Shown: positions 8,030-17,865, numbered from the stretch's first letter. The stretch: DNA of 64,000 nucleotides from Salinispora cortesiana (GCF_000484695.1 NZ_AXVR01000004.1:62001-126000), one strand, 5' to 3'. Numbers and translations are program-made. The notes: generated from the sequence alone by a model not told the origin.

Positions 8030-9649
8030 TCAGCTGCCGAGGGTCCACACCCCGGCACGCGGGACAGCGACAGCGGTCCACTCGCCGGCTGCCGTGACAG
8101 TGCCGCCGGTGGCGGTCAACCAGCGGCTGTATCGGACCCGCACCGGGACAGTGGCTGGCCCGTTGGTCTGGAACGTCACGGTCGCGCCGTCGGCCCGCAG
8201 GATCGTGCCGGGGGCGCCGACCAGGGGTGTCGGCTCGACCACCGCCCAGACCCGCCAGTGCGGGTCGGACCACACCTCGCGCAGGTAGGGCAGGCCGCCG
8301 CGGACCAGTTCCGCCTCGGCCCGGCCGACCCAGGACAGCGGTGCGTCGGGTACGGCCACGAACTGCACCGCGTTCGCCCGCAGCCAGCTGTGGTAGGTAT
8401 GGGCGGTCAGCGGAACCCCGGTGCCGGTGGCACCCGGCACCGTGGTGAAGAAGAGCGGATTGCGGTCGATGTCCGCCTGGCGTAGCCACCCCCGCGCCAG
8501 TGGGACCTCGCCCAGCGCTGCCGACTCCCGGTAGGCGCGCGTCGGTGGGATCTCCACCCGCCCGATGAGCTGTTGGGTGGCGAGGAAGTCGCGCAGGGGA
8601 GCGAAGTAGGCGGGGCGGGTAGCCGGGTCGGTGGCGCTGCGCAGGTCCGCCGGGACGACCGGTGGCTGCCACCAGAACACGGCGGCGAGCAGGACCGCCA
8701 GGGTGAGTCCGCCGCTGACCCGCCGCCGGCGCAGCCCGGTGCCGCTGGCGGGAACAGGTCGGGCCGACCGACCGGTTCCCTCGCCGGTGTGCCTCGGCAA
8801 CCATCGGCCATCACCGATTGTCGCGGCGGCAGCCAGCAGGGGGAGCGCGAACATTGCCGACAGGCGGGTCGCGTTCAGGCCGACCGGGGTGTGCAGCAGC
8901 GCCGCCGCGAGCACCCCGGCCGTGGCGAGCAGCGCGCCGATCCGCACCGGCCGGTACGCCACCAGCGCCGCCACCAGCAGGCTGCTCCCCACCGCCCGCA
9001 CGGTGTCGGTGCGGCTGATGTTCATCCAGCCGCCGTCGCCGAAGAGCAGGGCGGTGAGCCCGAGCGGCAGCGCTGCCGCCAACCCCAGGGCGAGGCCGTC
9101 AACGTAGCGGCGGCCGAGCAGCAGCGCGGCACCGGCCAGCCCGACGAAGAGCCCGGCCACCGGGCTGGCCGCGGCGGCCAGCAGTGCTCCCGCCGTGGCC
9201 AGCACGAGTCGTCGTCGCCCGGCCGGCAGCGTGAGAGCGAGGAGGGCGGTGAGGCCGAAGGCCACCCCGAGCCCGTACGTGACCCGGCCGGCGACCAGGT
9301 TGCCGGCGAAGGTGACCGCCCCCACCAGGGCGCCGGTCAACGGCCGGGGCGCGTCAACGCGGCACAGCAGGGCAGCGAAGGCGACGGTTGACGCCACCAG
9401 GGCGAGCACCCCCGTCACCCGGACGCCGAGCAGCGCCATCACCGGCTGGGAGAGCAGGCTGTAGCCGAACTGGTTGACCCCGCCATACCACCGTAGGTCG
9501 ACCGGGGTGGCGCCGTGGGCGGCGAAGAAGTCGGCCCGCGCCACCTGGGCGGCGAGGTCCGAGCCCATCGGTGGCAGCAGCAGGTACGTCCCACCGAGCA
9601 CCACGGCCAACGTGGCGGCCGTCGCCACCACCGTCCGTGTGCCCCGCAT
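8030..9649 (-). CDS. Polytopic membrane protein, possibly a GT-C-type glycosyltransferase
   Basis: A 539-aa protein with about ten to twelve predicted membrane helices, beginning MRGTRTVVATAATLAVVLGGTYLLLPP. The first extracytoplasmic loop contains DLRWYGGVNQFGYSLLSQP, and the C-terminal 170 residues form a soluble domain. I do not recognise a named family. The topology (long first loop, many helices, extracytoplasmic C-terminal domain) resembles lipid-linked sugar transferases. It is divergent from an MptB-like gene, so a cell-envelope glycan role is a reasonable guess. An excellent GGAGG (complement of 9655-9659) precedes the ATG at 9649. It converges on glnE with only 64 bp between. Confidence 0.7.
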   Translation of the reverse strand: MRGTRTVVATAATLAVVLGGTYLLLPPMGSDLAAQVARADFFAAHGATPVDLRWYGGVNQFGYSLLSQPVMALLGVRVTGVLALVASTVAFAALLCRVDAPRPLTGALVGAVTFAGNLVAGRVTYGLGVAFGLTALLALTLPAGRRRLVLATAGALLAAAASPVAGLFVGLAGAALLLGRRYVDGLALGLAAALPLGLTALLFGDGGWMNISRTDTVRAVGSSLLVAALVAYRPVRIGALLATAGVLAAALLHTPVGLNATRLSAMFALPLLAAAATIGDGRWLPRHTGEGTGRSARPVPASGTGLRRRRVSGGLTLAVLLAAVFWWQPPVVPADLRSATDPATRPAYFAPLRDFLATQQLIGRVEIPPTRAYRESAALGEVPLARGWLRQADIDRNPLFFTTVPGATGTGVPLTAHTYHSWLRANAVQFVAVPDAPLSWVGRAEAELVRGGLPYLREVWSDPHWRVWAVVEPTPLVGAPGTILRADGATVTFQTNGPATVPVRVRYSRWLTATGGTVTAAGEWTAVAVPRAGVWTLGS

Positions 9650-9754
9650 GCTTACCTCCGTATTCGCGCCCACGGTACTGGCAGCATTTTCTACCGTGCC
9701 TATCCACCTCGTCGGCGGGACCGGCGCGACCCTCCCCACCGCCGGGGTGCCCCG

Positions 9755-11257
9755 GTGACCGGAGCAGGCGTGCCCCCACACGGGGCTGTGCAGACGCCGG
9801 TCCGGGCGGGAACGGTCCGCTACCTCGGTCTCGTCGGTGCGGTGCTGCTGGCCGTCGCCGGGTACGTCGGGGGAGCGCTGCCCGATGCGACCCTCGAACG
9901 GGTGTGGCACGCCGCCGCCGGTCCGCTGACCGTCCTGCTCTGGCTGGTCGGCACCGGCCTGCTGACCGGCGCGTGGTGGGCGTTGCGGCACGGTACACCG
10001 TCAACCGGGTGGGCGTACCGCACCGCCGGGCTGTGGTCGGTGCCGCTGCTCGTCGCGCCGCCGCTGGGTAGCCGGGATGTCTACTCGTACGCCTGCCAGG
10101 GCTGGGTGTACGGGCAGGGCGTTGACCCGTACGCGGTCGGGGCGGCGGTGGCGGGCTGTCCCTGGGTGGATGCGGTCGCACCGATCTGGCGGGACACGCC
10201 GGCGCCGTACGGGCCGGGCTTCGTGCTGCTTGCCGCGCTGGCGGTGGCGCTCGGTGGTGGGTTGGTCGGCGTGGTGGTGGTCTTGCGGCTGATCGCGGTG
10301 GCCGGGGTGCTGCTCATCGCGGTGTGTCTGCCCGGGTTGGCACGGGCGGCGGGGGTGCCGACTCGGCGGGCGGTCTGGTTGGCGCTGGCCGGCCCGTTGG
10401 TGGGGGTGCATCTGGTGGCGGGCGCGCACAACGACGCGGTGATGCTCGGGCTGCTGCTGCTCGGCCTGCTGGTGGTGGTGCGGTTCCCGGGCCGACCGCG
10501 ACCGCTGGTGGTGGCGGGGGCGCTGCTCGGGCTGGCGGTGGGGGTGAAGGCGACGGCGGTGGTGGTGCTGCCGTTCGCGGCGCTCGCCGCGGTGCTCGGT
10601 CGGTTCACCGTGCGGGCGGTGCTGCGCGATGGTGGCTGGCTGGCCGTGGGCACTCTGATCGCCCTGGGGGGTGTGTCGGTCCTCTCCGGCCTGGGCCTGG
10701 GCTGGGTGGGCGGGTTGCGCCGCAGCGGTGACCTGGAGCAGTGGACGTCGCCGCCCACGGCCGTCGGCATGGTCCTGGACTACGCCGGTGAGCTCTCTGG
10801 TGGGCGTCCCGTCGCGGTGCCGGTGGTCCGGGCGTTGGCGTTGGTGTTGCTGGTGTTGGTCCTGGCGGTGCTGTGGTGGCGGGCCTGGTCGGCCCTGCGC
10901 GCGCTGAATGACGTCCGGCGGCGGGTGCTCCGGTTGGAGGCGGCTCGACCTCGGGTGGCCCTGCTCGGTGCCGGCCTGGCGCTGGCCGCCACGGTGGTGC
11001 TCGCCCCCGTCTTCCACCCCTGGTATGCGACCTGGCCGTTGGTCCTGCTCGCGGCGACCGCGACGCGGACGACCTGGTTTGTGCTGCCCTGCGCGGCGGC
11101 GGCCTTTCTCACGTTGCCGGACGGCACCAACCTGGCCCGGCTGGTGAAGGCTCCGGGGGCGCTGGTGATGACCGGGCTGGTGGTGGCGGCTGCCGTGTGG
11201 GGTGTGCCGCGGCTGTGGCGGTCCCGGACCAGCCGGGCCCCGTTCTCGTCGCGCTGA
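9755..11257 (+). CDS. MptB-like polyprenol-phosphate-mannose alpha-1,6-mannosyltransferase
   Basis: A 500-aa integral membrane protein resembling the MptA/MptB family, which extends the mannan core of lipomannan using polyprenol-phosphomannose outside the membrane. The key loop after the third helix reads GSRDVYSYACQGWVYGQGVDPY, the family's acidic catalytic-loop signature, followed by WRDTPAPYGP. Later landmarks are LVAGAHNDAVMLGLLLLG, VGVKATAVVVLPF and FHPWYATWPLVLLA. About 12-13 helices can be read. The GTG at 9755 is the best start I see, but the upstream Shine-Dalgarno is weak and an earlier in-frame start is possible. Confidence 0.8.
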   Translation: MTGAGVPPHGAVQTPVRAGTVRYLGLVGAVLLAVAGYVGGALPDATLERVWHAAAGPLTVLLWLVGTGLLTGAWWALRHGTPSTGWAYRTAGLWSVPLLVAPPLGSRDVYSYACQGWVYGQGVDPYAVGAAVAGCPWVDAVAPIWRDTPAPYGPGFVLLAALAVALGGGLVGVVVVLRLIAVAGVLLIAVCLPGLARAAGVPTRRAVWLALAGPLVGVHLVAGAHNDAVMLGLLLLGLLVVVRFPGRPRPLVVAGALLGLAVGVKATAVVVLPFAALAAVLGRFTVRAVLRDGGWLAVGTLIALGGVSVLSGLGLGWVGGLRRSGDLEQWTSPPTAVGMVLDYAGELSGGRPVAVPVVRALALVLLVLVLAVLWWRAWSALRALNDVRRRVLRLEAARPRVALLGAGLALAATVVLAPVFHPWYATWPLVLLAATATRTTWFVLPCAAAAFLTLPDGTNLARLVKAPGALVMTGLVVAAAVWGVPRLWRSRTSRAPFSSR

Positions 11258-11264
11258 ACCGAAG

Positions 11265-11310
11265 CCGGCCCGGGTTGCCGCCGCAACGTTGCGGCGGCAA
11301 CCCGGGCCGG
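11265..11310. terminator. 46-bp perfect palindrome between convergent genes
   Basis: Arms 11265-11287 and 11288-11310 are exact reverse complements with no spacer (centre AACGTT). In RNA this gives a very stable hairpin usable from both strands. It lies between the ends of the MptB-like gene and glnA1, so it probably terminates both. Confidence 0.85.
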
Positions 11311-11322
11311 TCGCTGCAGGGT

Positions 11323-12747
11323 TCAGCAGTCGAAGTACATCGCGAACTCGTGCGGGGTCGGGCGTAGCCGCACCGGGTCGACCTCGTTGGTCCGCTTCCA
11401 GTCGATCCAGGTGGAGATCAGGTCCGGCGTGAAGACACCGCCGTCGAGCAGGTAGTCGTGGTCGGCCTCGAGGGAGTCGAGCACCGCCGACAGCGAGCCC
11501 GGCACCTGCTTGACGTCGCCCCACTCCTCCGGCGGCAGGTCGTACAGGTCCTTGTCGATCGGAGTCGGCGGCTCGGTCTTGTTCTTGATGCCGTCGAGGC
11601 CAGCCATCAGCATCGCCGAGAAGGCCAGGTAGACGTTGGCCGACGGGTCCGGCACGCGGAACTCGACCCGCTTGGCCTTCGGGTTGCTCCCGGTGACCGG
11701 GATACGGGTGCAGGCGGAGCGGTTGCGCTGCGAGTAGACCAGGTTGACCGGCGCCTCGAAGCCTGGCACCAGCCGGCGGTACGAGTTCACCGTCGGGTTG
11801 GTGAAGGCCAGCAGCGACGGCGCGTGCTGCAGCAGGCCGCCGATGTACCAGCGCGCGGTGTCGGAGAGGCCGGCGTAGCCGGTCTCGTCGTAGAAGAGCG
11901 GATCACCGTTCAACCACAGGCTCTGGTGGGTGTGCATGCCCGAGCCGTTGTCCCCGAAGAGCGGCTTCGGCATGAAGGTGGCGGTCTTGCCGTTGACCCA
12001 GGTCTCGTTCTTCACGATGTACTTGAAGAGCTGGAGCTGGTCTGCGGCGTGCAGCAGGGTCGAGAACTTGTAGTTGATCTCAGCCTGGCCGGCGGTGCCG
12101 ACCTCGTGGTGCGAGCGCTCCACGGTGTAGCCGGCGTCGATCAGCCGACGGACGATCTTGTCACGCAGGTCGGCGTAGTGGTCAACCGGCGGCACCGGGA
12201 AGTAGCCGCCCTTGTACGCGGTCTTGTAGCCGCGGTTGCCACCCTCCTCGTCGCGGCCGGTGTTCCACCAGCCCTCGACCGAGTCGATGTAGTAGTACGA
12301 CTGGTGCGCCGAGGTCTCGTGGCGGATCGAGTCGAAGATGTAGAACTCGGCCTCCGCGCCGAAGTAGGCGGTGTCGGCGATGCCGCTGGCCGCCAGGTAT
12401 GCCTCGGCCTTCTTCGCCACGTTCCGGGGGTCGCGGGAGTAGGCCTCGCGGGTGAACGGGTCGTGGATGAAGAAGTTGAGCGCGAGGGTCTTCTGCGCGC
12501 GGAAGGGGTCGATGAACGCGGTGGCGACGTCCGGGAGCAGGAGCATGTCCGACTCGTGGATCGCCTGGAAGCCGCGGATGGACGACCCGTCGAATGCGAG
12601 GCCGTCGGTGAGGAGCTCGTCGTCGATCGACTCGGCGGGCAGGTTGAAGTGCTGCATCACGCCGGGCAGATCACAGAAACGTACGTCGACGAACTTCACG
12701 TCCTCGTTCTTGAGGTAACGCAGGAGTTCCTCGGGATTGGCGAACAC
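11323..12747 (-). CDS. glnA1: Glutamine synthetase, type I, adenylylation-regulated
   Basis: A 474-aa GSI-beta enzyme making glutamine from glutamate, ammonia and ATP; the family forms dodecamers. Landmarks are [67 protein letters not shown] and NRSACTRIP. The adenylylation site is Tyr402 in [12 protein letters not shown], so the GlnE encoded nearby can act on it. The GTG at 12747 has AGGAGGAC directly upstream and gives the family's usual length. Gene order DUF4191-RDD-glnA1 matches M. tuberculosis and Streptomyces. A candidate GlnR box lies 82-97 bp upstream of the start. Confidence 0.98.
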   Translation of the reverse strand: MFANPEELLRYLKNEDVKFVDVRFCDLPGVMQHFNLPAESIDDELLTDGLAFDGSSIRGFQAIHESDMLLLPDVATAFIDPFRAQKTLALNFFIHDPFTREAYSRDPRNVAKKAEAYLAASGIADTAYFGAEAEFYIFDSIRHETSAHQSYYYIDSVEGWWNTGRDEEGGNRGYKTAYKGGYFPVPPVDHYADLRDKIVRRLIDAGYTVERSHHEVGTAGQAEINYKFSTLLHAADQLQLFKYIVKNETWVNGKTATFMPKPLFGDNGSGMHTHQSLWLNGDPLFYDETGYAGLSDTARWYIGGLLQHAPSLLAFTNPTVNSYRRLVPGFEAPVNLVYSQRNRSACTRIPVTGSNPKAKRVEFRVPDPSANVYLAFSAMLMAGLDGIKNKTEPPTPIDKDLYDLPPEEWGDVKQVPGSLSAVLDSLEADHDYLLDGGVFTPDLISTWIDWKRTNEVDPVRLRPTPHEFAMYFDC

Positions 12748-12828
12748 TCGTCCTCCTGGCTCGTCCACTGAAGTGGCTAGGCTTCTGGCGACGCTATGGC
12801 CGAGCGGTTGCCCAGCCATGTCTTCAAT

Positions 12829-12844
12829 GTTTCTGCCGTGTTAC
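12829..12844 (-). promoter_or_regulatory. Candidate GlnR box upstream of glnA1
   Basis: Read on the minus strand, the site is GTAAC-ACGGCA-GAAAC, an exact match to the GlnR consensus gTnAC-n6-GnAAC. glnA is a classical GlnR target in Streptomyces and mycobacteria. A second looser pair, GTCAC-n6-GGACC, is found further upstream on the same strand. Confidence 0.65.
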
Positions 12845-13010
12845 GTCCCCCGCTGGGGCTCCCAGGAAGTCTTCGCTGCTTGGAGCGGTCGGTCCTGGTA
12901 CTCCCGGGAGGGGCCAGTGTGCCAGTGTAGTGAAACTTGCGAGGCTTGGTCCCTTTTTGTGACGTAGGTCGGCGAGTGGCCGTCTGCGGCACTGGCTACT
13001 CTTGAGCGCT

Positions 13011-13406
13011 GTGACGACCTCGGCTGACCAGCCCGTACCGCCCCGCTCCAGCGTCTCCGCCAGTCAGGGCCTGGGTCCACGGTTCGGCGCATTAGTGATC
13101 GACTGGGTGCTCTGCATACTGGCTGCCAGTATCTTCGCCGATCCGTTCCACGACGGGTGGGCCCCCGTGCTCGTGCTCGTCGCCGAGTACGGCTTCTTCA
13201 TCGGTCTCTTCGCCCAGACCCCCGGGATGTACCTCACCCGAATCCGCTGTGTCTCCTGGACCGACGGTGGTCGGATCGGGATGCTCCGCGCGCTGCTTCG
13301 CGGTGGCCTGCTCGCGCTCGTGGTACCTGCCCTGATCATGGATGCCGACCGCCGTGGCCTGCACGACCGGGTCGCGGGCTCGGTCATCACACCAGTCGTC
13401 CGCTGA
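13011..13406 (+). CDS. RDD family membrane protein
   Basis: A 131-aa protein with about three transmembrane helices and RDD-family landmarks: GPRFGALVIDWVLC (Arg and Asp in helix 1), TPGMYLTRIRCV, and MDADRRGLHDRVAGSVI at the end. The role of this family is unknown beyond membrane location. It is divergent from glnA1, an arrangement conserved in actinobacteria. I prefer the GTG at 13011 to the TTG at 13002. A 12-bp-stem hairpin overlaps its stop codon. Confidence 0.9.
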   Translation: MTTSADQPVPPRSSVSASQGLGPRFGALVIDWVLCILAASIFADPFHDGWAPVLVLVAEYGFFIGLFAQTPGMYLTRIRCVSWTDGGRIGMLRALLRGGLLALVVPALIMDADRRGLHDRVAGSVITPVVR

Positions 13407-13427
13407 CCCAACTCGGGGTCAGCGGAC
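13398..13427. terminator. Hairpin overlapping the RDD stop codon
   Basis: Arms 13398-13409 and 13416-13427 are perfectly complementary around aactcg. It lies between the convergent RDD and DUF4191 genes. Confidence 0.6.
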
Positions 13428-13479
13428 GATCCGCCGTGGTTGCGGCAGCCAGCGGACGATCCCGCCGTGGTTGCGGCAG
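13421..13479. repeat. 28-bp direct repeat, two copies
   Basis: Copies at 13421-13448 and 13451-13479 differ by a single inserted C. They fill the gap between the convergent RDD and DUF4191 genes. The first copy includes part of the right arm of the hairpin at 13398-13427. Confidence 0.8.
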
Positions 13480-13480
13480 G

Positions 13481-14170
13481 TCAGCGACCACGGGCCTGGC
13501 GGAAGGCGCCCTTCGGCGGACGCATGTTCTTCGGGATGGCGCCCTTGGGCAGCTGTGGGCGGGCACTGAGCGCCTTGAGGCGCTTGTCCAGCGCGTTGAC
13601 ATCCCGGCCACTGAGCTTGCGCGGCAACCGCATCAGCGTCATCCGCAGCTTGCGGACCGGCAGCTCGCCCTCCTCCTGGCCGATCACATAGTCGTAGAGC
13701 GGTGCCGAGCCGATCACCTTGGCCAACCGACGCTTCTCCTGGCCGAGTAGGCCGCGCACCCGCTGCGGGTTCCCCTCAGCCAGCAGGACCACTCCGGAAC
13801 GGCCGATGACCAGGTGCACCATGTCCATCTGCGTGGTCGAGCTCACCGCCGGGGTGACCCGCCAGTCGCCGCGCATGTTCTCGATGATCTGCGCGGCGGC
13901 GCCCGGCTGACCCTCGGCGGCATTCATCATCGCCCGGTTGGAGCGCAGGTTGAGCACGATCAGCAGGGAGAGCAGCGTCAACAGGATGCCCAGTGGGATC
14001 CAGAGCCAGCCCCAGGCGAAGAACGCCACCACGGTCAGGGCGAGTGGAATGATCACCGCGGCGAAGGCCAGGGGCGCGAACCACCGGTCCTGCTTGGCGG
14101 TGAACCGAAACACCATCCCGATCTGCTTCAGCCGCTGGCCGAACGAGACCTTCTCCTGGGGCTTTGCCAT
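13481..14170 (-). CDS. DUF4191 family membrane protein
   Basis: A 229-aa actinobacterial protein of the DUF4191 family. Two adjacent membrane helices (about residues 31-75) follow a short basic N-terminus, MAKPQEKVSFGQRLKQIGMVF. The remaining 150 residues are cytoplasmic, including the conserved stretch VHLVIGRSGVVLLAEGNPQRV and a basic C-terminal tail ending KNMRPPKGAFRQARGR. Function unknown. It lies in the conserved lipA-DUF4191-RDD-glnA1 order. The ATG at 14170 fits the family start. Confidence 0.9.
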   Translation of the reverse strand: MAKPQEKVSFGQRLKQIGMVFRFTAKQDRWFAPLAFAAVIIPLALTVVAFFAWGWLWIPLGILLTLLSLLIVLNLRSNRAMMNAAEGQPGAAAQIIENMRGDWRVTPAVSSTTQMDMVHLVIGRSGVVLLAEGNPQRVRGLLGQEKRRLAKVIGSAPLYDYVIGQEEGELPVRKLRMTLMRLPRKLSGRDVNALDKRLKALSARPQLPKGAIPKNMRPPKGAFRQARGR

Positions 14171-14265
14171 GCCCCCGAGTCTAGTGGTCAACGAATCTCG
14201 CGCGGCCCGGGCGTACTGGTCCTGCTGGAGGGCAACCGTCCCGGCGGTCTTGAGCAGGTCCGCGC

Positions 14266-15876
14266 CTACCGGCGGGGTAGGTAGAGGCGCCAGCCGGGGA
14301 TGTGGCGCAGCGTGAGGGTGGCGGTGCGGACCTGTTCGTCCAGGCGAGCAGCCAGCGGCGAACCGGCTGGTGCGACCCAGGTGGGGCCGGTGGCGGCGGC
14401 GACCGCCTTTCGGTAGGCCGGAAAGCGGTCGTGGCCCGGACTCAGGTCGTCGTTCACGACGGCACAGACGATCTCCTCCGAGCTGGCGAAGGTGAGGCGA
14501 TTGCAGGTCCAGTAGCCGCCGTATACATGCCGTACGTCCAGTGCCCGCAGGGTCGCCACCAACCCGGCGTGCTGGGCCTCGTTGGCCCGGTAGTGGGGTA
14601 CGGCGGTGATCGTTGCCCCGGTGCCGACGGCAGCGGTCCCAAACGTCCCGGCAAGCACCCCGATCGCGGCGGCGCGAGCCGGACCCGGTAGTCCGGGCGA
14701 CCGTCGACGGGCCGCGCGCCACACCGGCCAGAGCAGCACCGGTACGGAGATGAGCAGGCAGGACAGATAGCGGGAGCTCTCCACCGGGCTGCGCCCGGCG
14801 GCGCTGCTGGTCGCGTAGCTGGCCAGCGTCGCCACCGCCGCAGCGACCAGGGCGAGGGAGAGGGCCGCCGCGATCGGGTCGGCGGATGGCCGGCTGCCGT
14901 TCGGGGCGGACGCGGACTGCCGGTACGCCCGGAGCTGCCGCCACGCGATCACGGCGGCGGCGAGCATGAGTAGCGGCAGGGCGGCGGACCACCAGAGCTG
15001 CCAGCGTGAACAGGCACTGGGGGAGCAGAAGCCCATCCCCAGCGCCGGGCCGAGTACCAGCCCTCCGAAGAGCCGCTCCGCCCAACTGGTCGACTGCCCG
15101 GCGCCGCTGGCGGCGAGCACCGCGGTCCACGGGCTGCGTCCCGTGACGAGGCTGTCCAGCAGCAGCGGTGCCGCCCCGACCAGTGCGCCGACGCCGAGTA
15201 GCGCGCCAGCCCGTCCGGTCAGCTCCCGCCACCGGAACGCCACCAGCACCACCCCGGTGCCCACCACGTACGGCAGGACCAGGGGATCCACCCAGACCAT
15301 CAGCCCGGCGAGGAACCCCCATCCGGTCCAGCGTGCCGCCTGGCGACCGGGTCGGCCGGCCGCCAGGTCGTACGCGAGTAGCGCGAGCGCCACCCCGGCG
15401 GCATTCATCTCCGGGTACCCGCCACCGGCGATCAGCTGGTTCTTCACGATTCGGTCGGACCCGTACGCGAGCAGCACGGTGACCAGTAGCGCGTACCAGT
15501 GGTCGCCGGTGAGGCGGAGCGTAAGTCGCCAGGCCAGCAGGGCGAAGACGGCGTACAGGGCCAGGGTGGGAAGACGTAACGCCAGTGTGGACGGGCCGGT
15601 GAGCGCGACCAGCGGCGCCGCCAGGTACGCCTCCAGCGTCCCCATGTACGCCTGGCCGTAGAACCAGATCGGAAACTCCTGCCCCTGCCCGATGTGCAGG
15701 GCGGCGAGCCCCATCGTCGCCTCGTCGCTGTTTGTGGGGGGCGTGTCGGTCAGCAGTAGAAGGAGGCGGTAGCCCACTCCGGCGACGAGGGCCAGGCCGG
15801 CGAGCGCGGTGGGCAGTCGGGGCCGGCGGGCGGCCGACAGCGTGACCCGGCTCCGCTCGCCGGCATCAATGGCCAT
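14266..15876 (-). CDS. Polytopic membrane glycosyltransferase-like protein (GT-C type)
   Basis: A 536-aa protein with about eleven membrane helices. The loop after the first helix reads TDTPPTNSDEATMGLAALHIGQGQEFPIWFYGQAYMG; an acidic Asp-Glu pair here is typical of GT-C enzymes such as ArnT and protein mannosyltransferases. The last 130 residues form an extracytoplasmic domain with YGGYWTCNRLTFASSEEIVC. A lipid-phosphate-sugar donor and a cell-envelope acceptor are likely, but the substrate cannot be read. It interrupts the usual lipA-DUF4191 adjacency, so it looks lineage-specific. Confidence 0.75.
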   Translation of the reverse strand: MAIDAGERSRVTLSAARRPRLPTALAGLALVAGVGYRLLLLLTDTPPTNSDEATMGLAALHIGQGQEFPIWFYGQAYMGTLEAYLAAPLVALTGPSTLALRLPTLALYAVFALLAWRLTLRLTGDHWYALLVTVLLAYGSDRIVKNQLIAGGGYPEMNAAGVALALLAYDLAAGRPGRQAARWTGWGFLAGLMVWVDPLVLPYVVGTGVVLVAFRWRELTGRAGALLGVGALVGAAPLLLDSLVTGRSPWTAVLAASGAGQSTSWAERLFGGLVLGPALGMGFCSPSACSRWQLWWSAALPLLMLAAAVIAWRQLRAYRQSASAPNGSRPSADPIAAALSLALVAAAVATLASYATSSAAGRSPVESSRYLSCLLISVPVLLWPVWRAARRRSPGLPGPARAAAIGVLAGTFGTAAVGTGATITAVPHYRANEAQHAGLVATLRALDVRHVYGGYWTCNRLTFASSEEIVCAVVNDDLSPGHDRFPAYRKAVAAATGPTWVAPAGSPLAARLDEQVRTATLTLRHIPGWRLYLPRR

Positions 15877-15991
15877 GAGCGGATCATGGCATTTGTCCGA
15901 CTTTGGGTGATGCGTTTACCGGTTGGCGTCACTCAATGGGGTGACACCCGGCCGAAATGCCGGTGCAGGAGTCGGACTGCCCCCGAACCGG

Positions 15992-16987
15992 TCACCTGAC
16001 GACCTCGACCGGGGCGTCGCTACGGGCCGCGAGTGCCTGCCGGTAGAGGCGGCCGGCGCGGTACGACGAGCGGACCAGCGGCCCGCTCATCACGCCGGCG
16101 TAGCCGATCTCCTTGGCCTCCTCCTGAAGCTCGACGAACTCCTCCGGCTTGACCCAGCGTTCGACGGGGTGGTGGCGGGGGGAGGGGCGCAGATACTGCG
16201 TGATGGTGATCAGCTCGCAGCCCGCCTCGTGCAGGTCCCGGAGAGCTTGGGAGATCTCGGCGCGCTCTTCGCCCATGCCGAGGATCAGGTTGCTCTTGGT
16301 GACCAAGCCGGCGGCGCGGGCCTGTCGGATCACGTCCAGGGACCGCTCGTAGCGGAACGCCGGCCGGATCCGCTTGAAGATCCGCGGCACGGTCTCGACG
16401 TTGTGTCCGAGCACCTCCGGCCGCGCTCCGAAGACCTCGGCCAGCTGCTCGGGGACGGCGTTGAAGTCGGGGATCAACAGCTCGACACCGCAGCCCGGTC
16501 GGAGGGCGTGAATCTGCCGGACGGTCTCCGCGTAGAGCCAGGCGCCGCCGTCGGGCAGGTCATCGCGGGCGACTCCGGTGACAGTCGCGTAGCGCAACCC
16601 CATCGAGAGCACCGACTCGCCGACGCGACGGGGTTCGTCGGCGTCGAACTCGGCCGGCTTGCCGGTGTCGATCTGGCAGAAGTCGCAGCGGCGGGTGCAC
16701 TGGTCGCCGCCGATGAGGAAGGTTGCCTCCCGGTCCTCCCAACATTCGTAGATGTTCGGGCAACCGGCTTCCTGGCAGACGGTGTGCAGCCCCTCCCGCG
16801 TGACGAGCCCGCGCAGCTGGGTGTACTCCGGGCCCATCTTGGCCTTGACCTTGATCCACGGTGGCTTCCGCTCGATCGGCGTCTCAGCGTTGCGCGCCTC
16901 GATCCGCAGGAGGCGCCGCCCCTCGGGAGCGGGCGTCGCGGTACGCGCTGCCTGGCCGGTCGTCGGGGCGGAGTGCTCGATCGTCAC
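15992..16987 (-). CDS. lipA: Lipoyl synthase
   Basis: A 331-aa radical-SAM enzyme that inserts two sulfur atoms into protein-bound octanoyl groups. The auxiliary cluster Cys residues are in [12 protein letters not shown], and the radical-SAM CxxxCxxC is CTRRCDFC. Also present are [20 protein letters not shown] and the C-terminal [12 protein letters not shown], whose Ser supplies the last ligand of the auxiliary cluster in the family. I start at the GTG at 16987 (VTIEHSAP). lipB lies upstream on the same strand, so octanoyl transfer and sulfur insertion are encoded together. Its products here would be the E2 protein (26831-28624) and a GcvH protein not in the window. Confidence 0.97.
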   Translation of the reverse strand: MTIEHSAPTTGQAARTATPAPEGRRLLRIEARNAETPIERKPPWIKVKAKMGPEYTQLRGLVTREGLHTVCQEAGCPNIYECWEDREATFLIGGDQCTRRCDFCQIDTGKPAEFDADEPRRVGESVLSMGLRYATVTGVARDDLPDGGAWLYAETVRQIHALRPGCGVELLIPDFNAVPEQLAEVFGARPEVLGHNVETVPRIFKRIRPAFRYERSLDVIRQARAAGLVTKSNLILGMGEERAEISQALRDLHEAGCELITITQYLRPSPRHHPVERWVKPEEFVELQEEAKEIGYAGVMSGPLVRSSYRAGRLYRQALAARSDAPVEVVR

Positions 16988-17148
16988 AAAGCCGAGCCTA
17001 CGCCCGTCGCCCACCGTCGATGCATATTGGGCGACGGGCATCACGCCGTTGGTGCGGTGACCCCGGACACCGTGGAGCCGTGCCGCCGCGACGACGAGGA
17101 GCTGTGTTGCGGATCATTCACCAGCCGTGCCCAGTTGGTCGTGGCGGC

Positions 17149-17790
17149 TCAGGCTTCGATGAGGGTGGGCAAGTGCCGCTCGACCACCGGAAGGGCGTCC
17201 GCAACGGTCACCGGTCGGCCCAACTCGGCGGCGAGCGAGGTCACCCCGGCGTCGCTGATGCCGCACGGCACGATCCGGTCGTAGTACGTCAGGTCGCAGT
17301 CACAGTTCAAGGAGAAGCCGTGCAGGGTGACGCCGCGGGCGACACGGATGCCGATGGCGGCGACCTTGCGCGCGGGCCCGCGGTCGTCCGCCGGTACCCA
17401 TACTCCGCTACGCCCCTCGATCCGGCCGGCCGCCAGCCCGAACTCGGCACAGACGTCGATCAGCATCTGCTCCACCCGGCGCACGTACGCGACCACGTCG
17501 ACCGGGTTGGGTAGGCGCAGGATCGGGTACCCGACGAGCTGCCCCGGGCCATGCCAGGTGATCTTGCCGCCCCGGTCGACGTCGATGACCGGCGTACCGT
17601 CCATCGGCCGGTCCCACGGCTCGGTGCGTTTGCCCGCGGTGTAGACGCTGGGGTGCTCCAACAGCAGCACGGCGTCGCCGTGTTCGTCGGCAACCACCGA
17701 CTCGTGCAGCCGACGCTGCTCCTCCCACGCGGCCTCGTAGCCGAGAGTGCCGGCGCGGACAATGGTCAGATCCGGGGTAGTCGTGGTCAC
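17149..17790 (-). CDS. lipB: Octanoyl-[ACP]:protein octanoyltransferase
   Basis: A 213-aa enzyme that moves octanoate from acyl carrier protein to the lipoyl domains of E2 and GcvH. Family signatures are [33 protein letters not shown] (conserved His), the catalytic Lys in [11 protein letters not shown], and the acyl-thioester Cys in [18 protein letters not shown] chose the GTG at 17790; an ATG at 17823 would add eleven residues that the family lacks. It sits upstream of lipA. Confidence 0.95.
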   Translation of the reverse strand: MTTTTPDLTIVRAGTLGYEAAWEEQRRLHESVVADEHGDAVLLLEHPSVYTAGKRTEPWDRPMDGTPVIDVDRGGKITWHGPGQLVGYPILRLPNPVDVVAYVRRVEQMLIDVCAEFGLAAGRIEGRSGVWVPADDRGPARKVAAIGIRVARGVTLHGFSLNCDCDLTYYDRIVPCGISDAGVTSLAAELGRPVTVADALPVVERHLPTLIEA

Positions 17791-17865
17791 GGGGCCCAGC
17801 CTAGTCTCGTACCCGCCAGTCATCCCGGCTCGTGATCCGACTCACCGGCACGTCCGTCCCGCGGC

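Noticed and set aside
11458..12771. 437-codon plus-strand open frame opposite glnA1
   Set aside because: Shadow of a highly conserved gene, with no recognisable domain.
15923..17284. 453-codon plus-strand open frame opposite lipA
   Set aside because: Antisense shadow; lipA has all its cysteine motifs on the minus strand.
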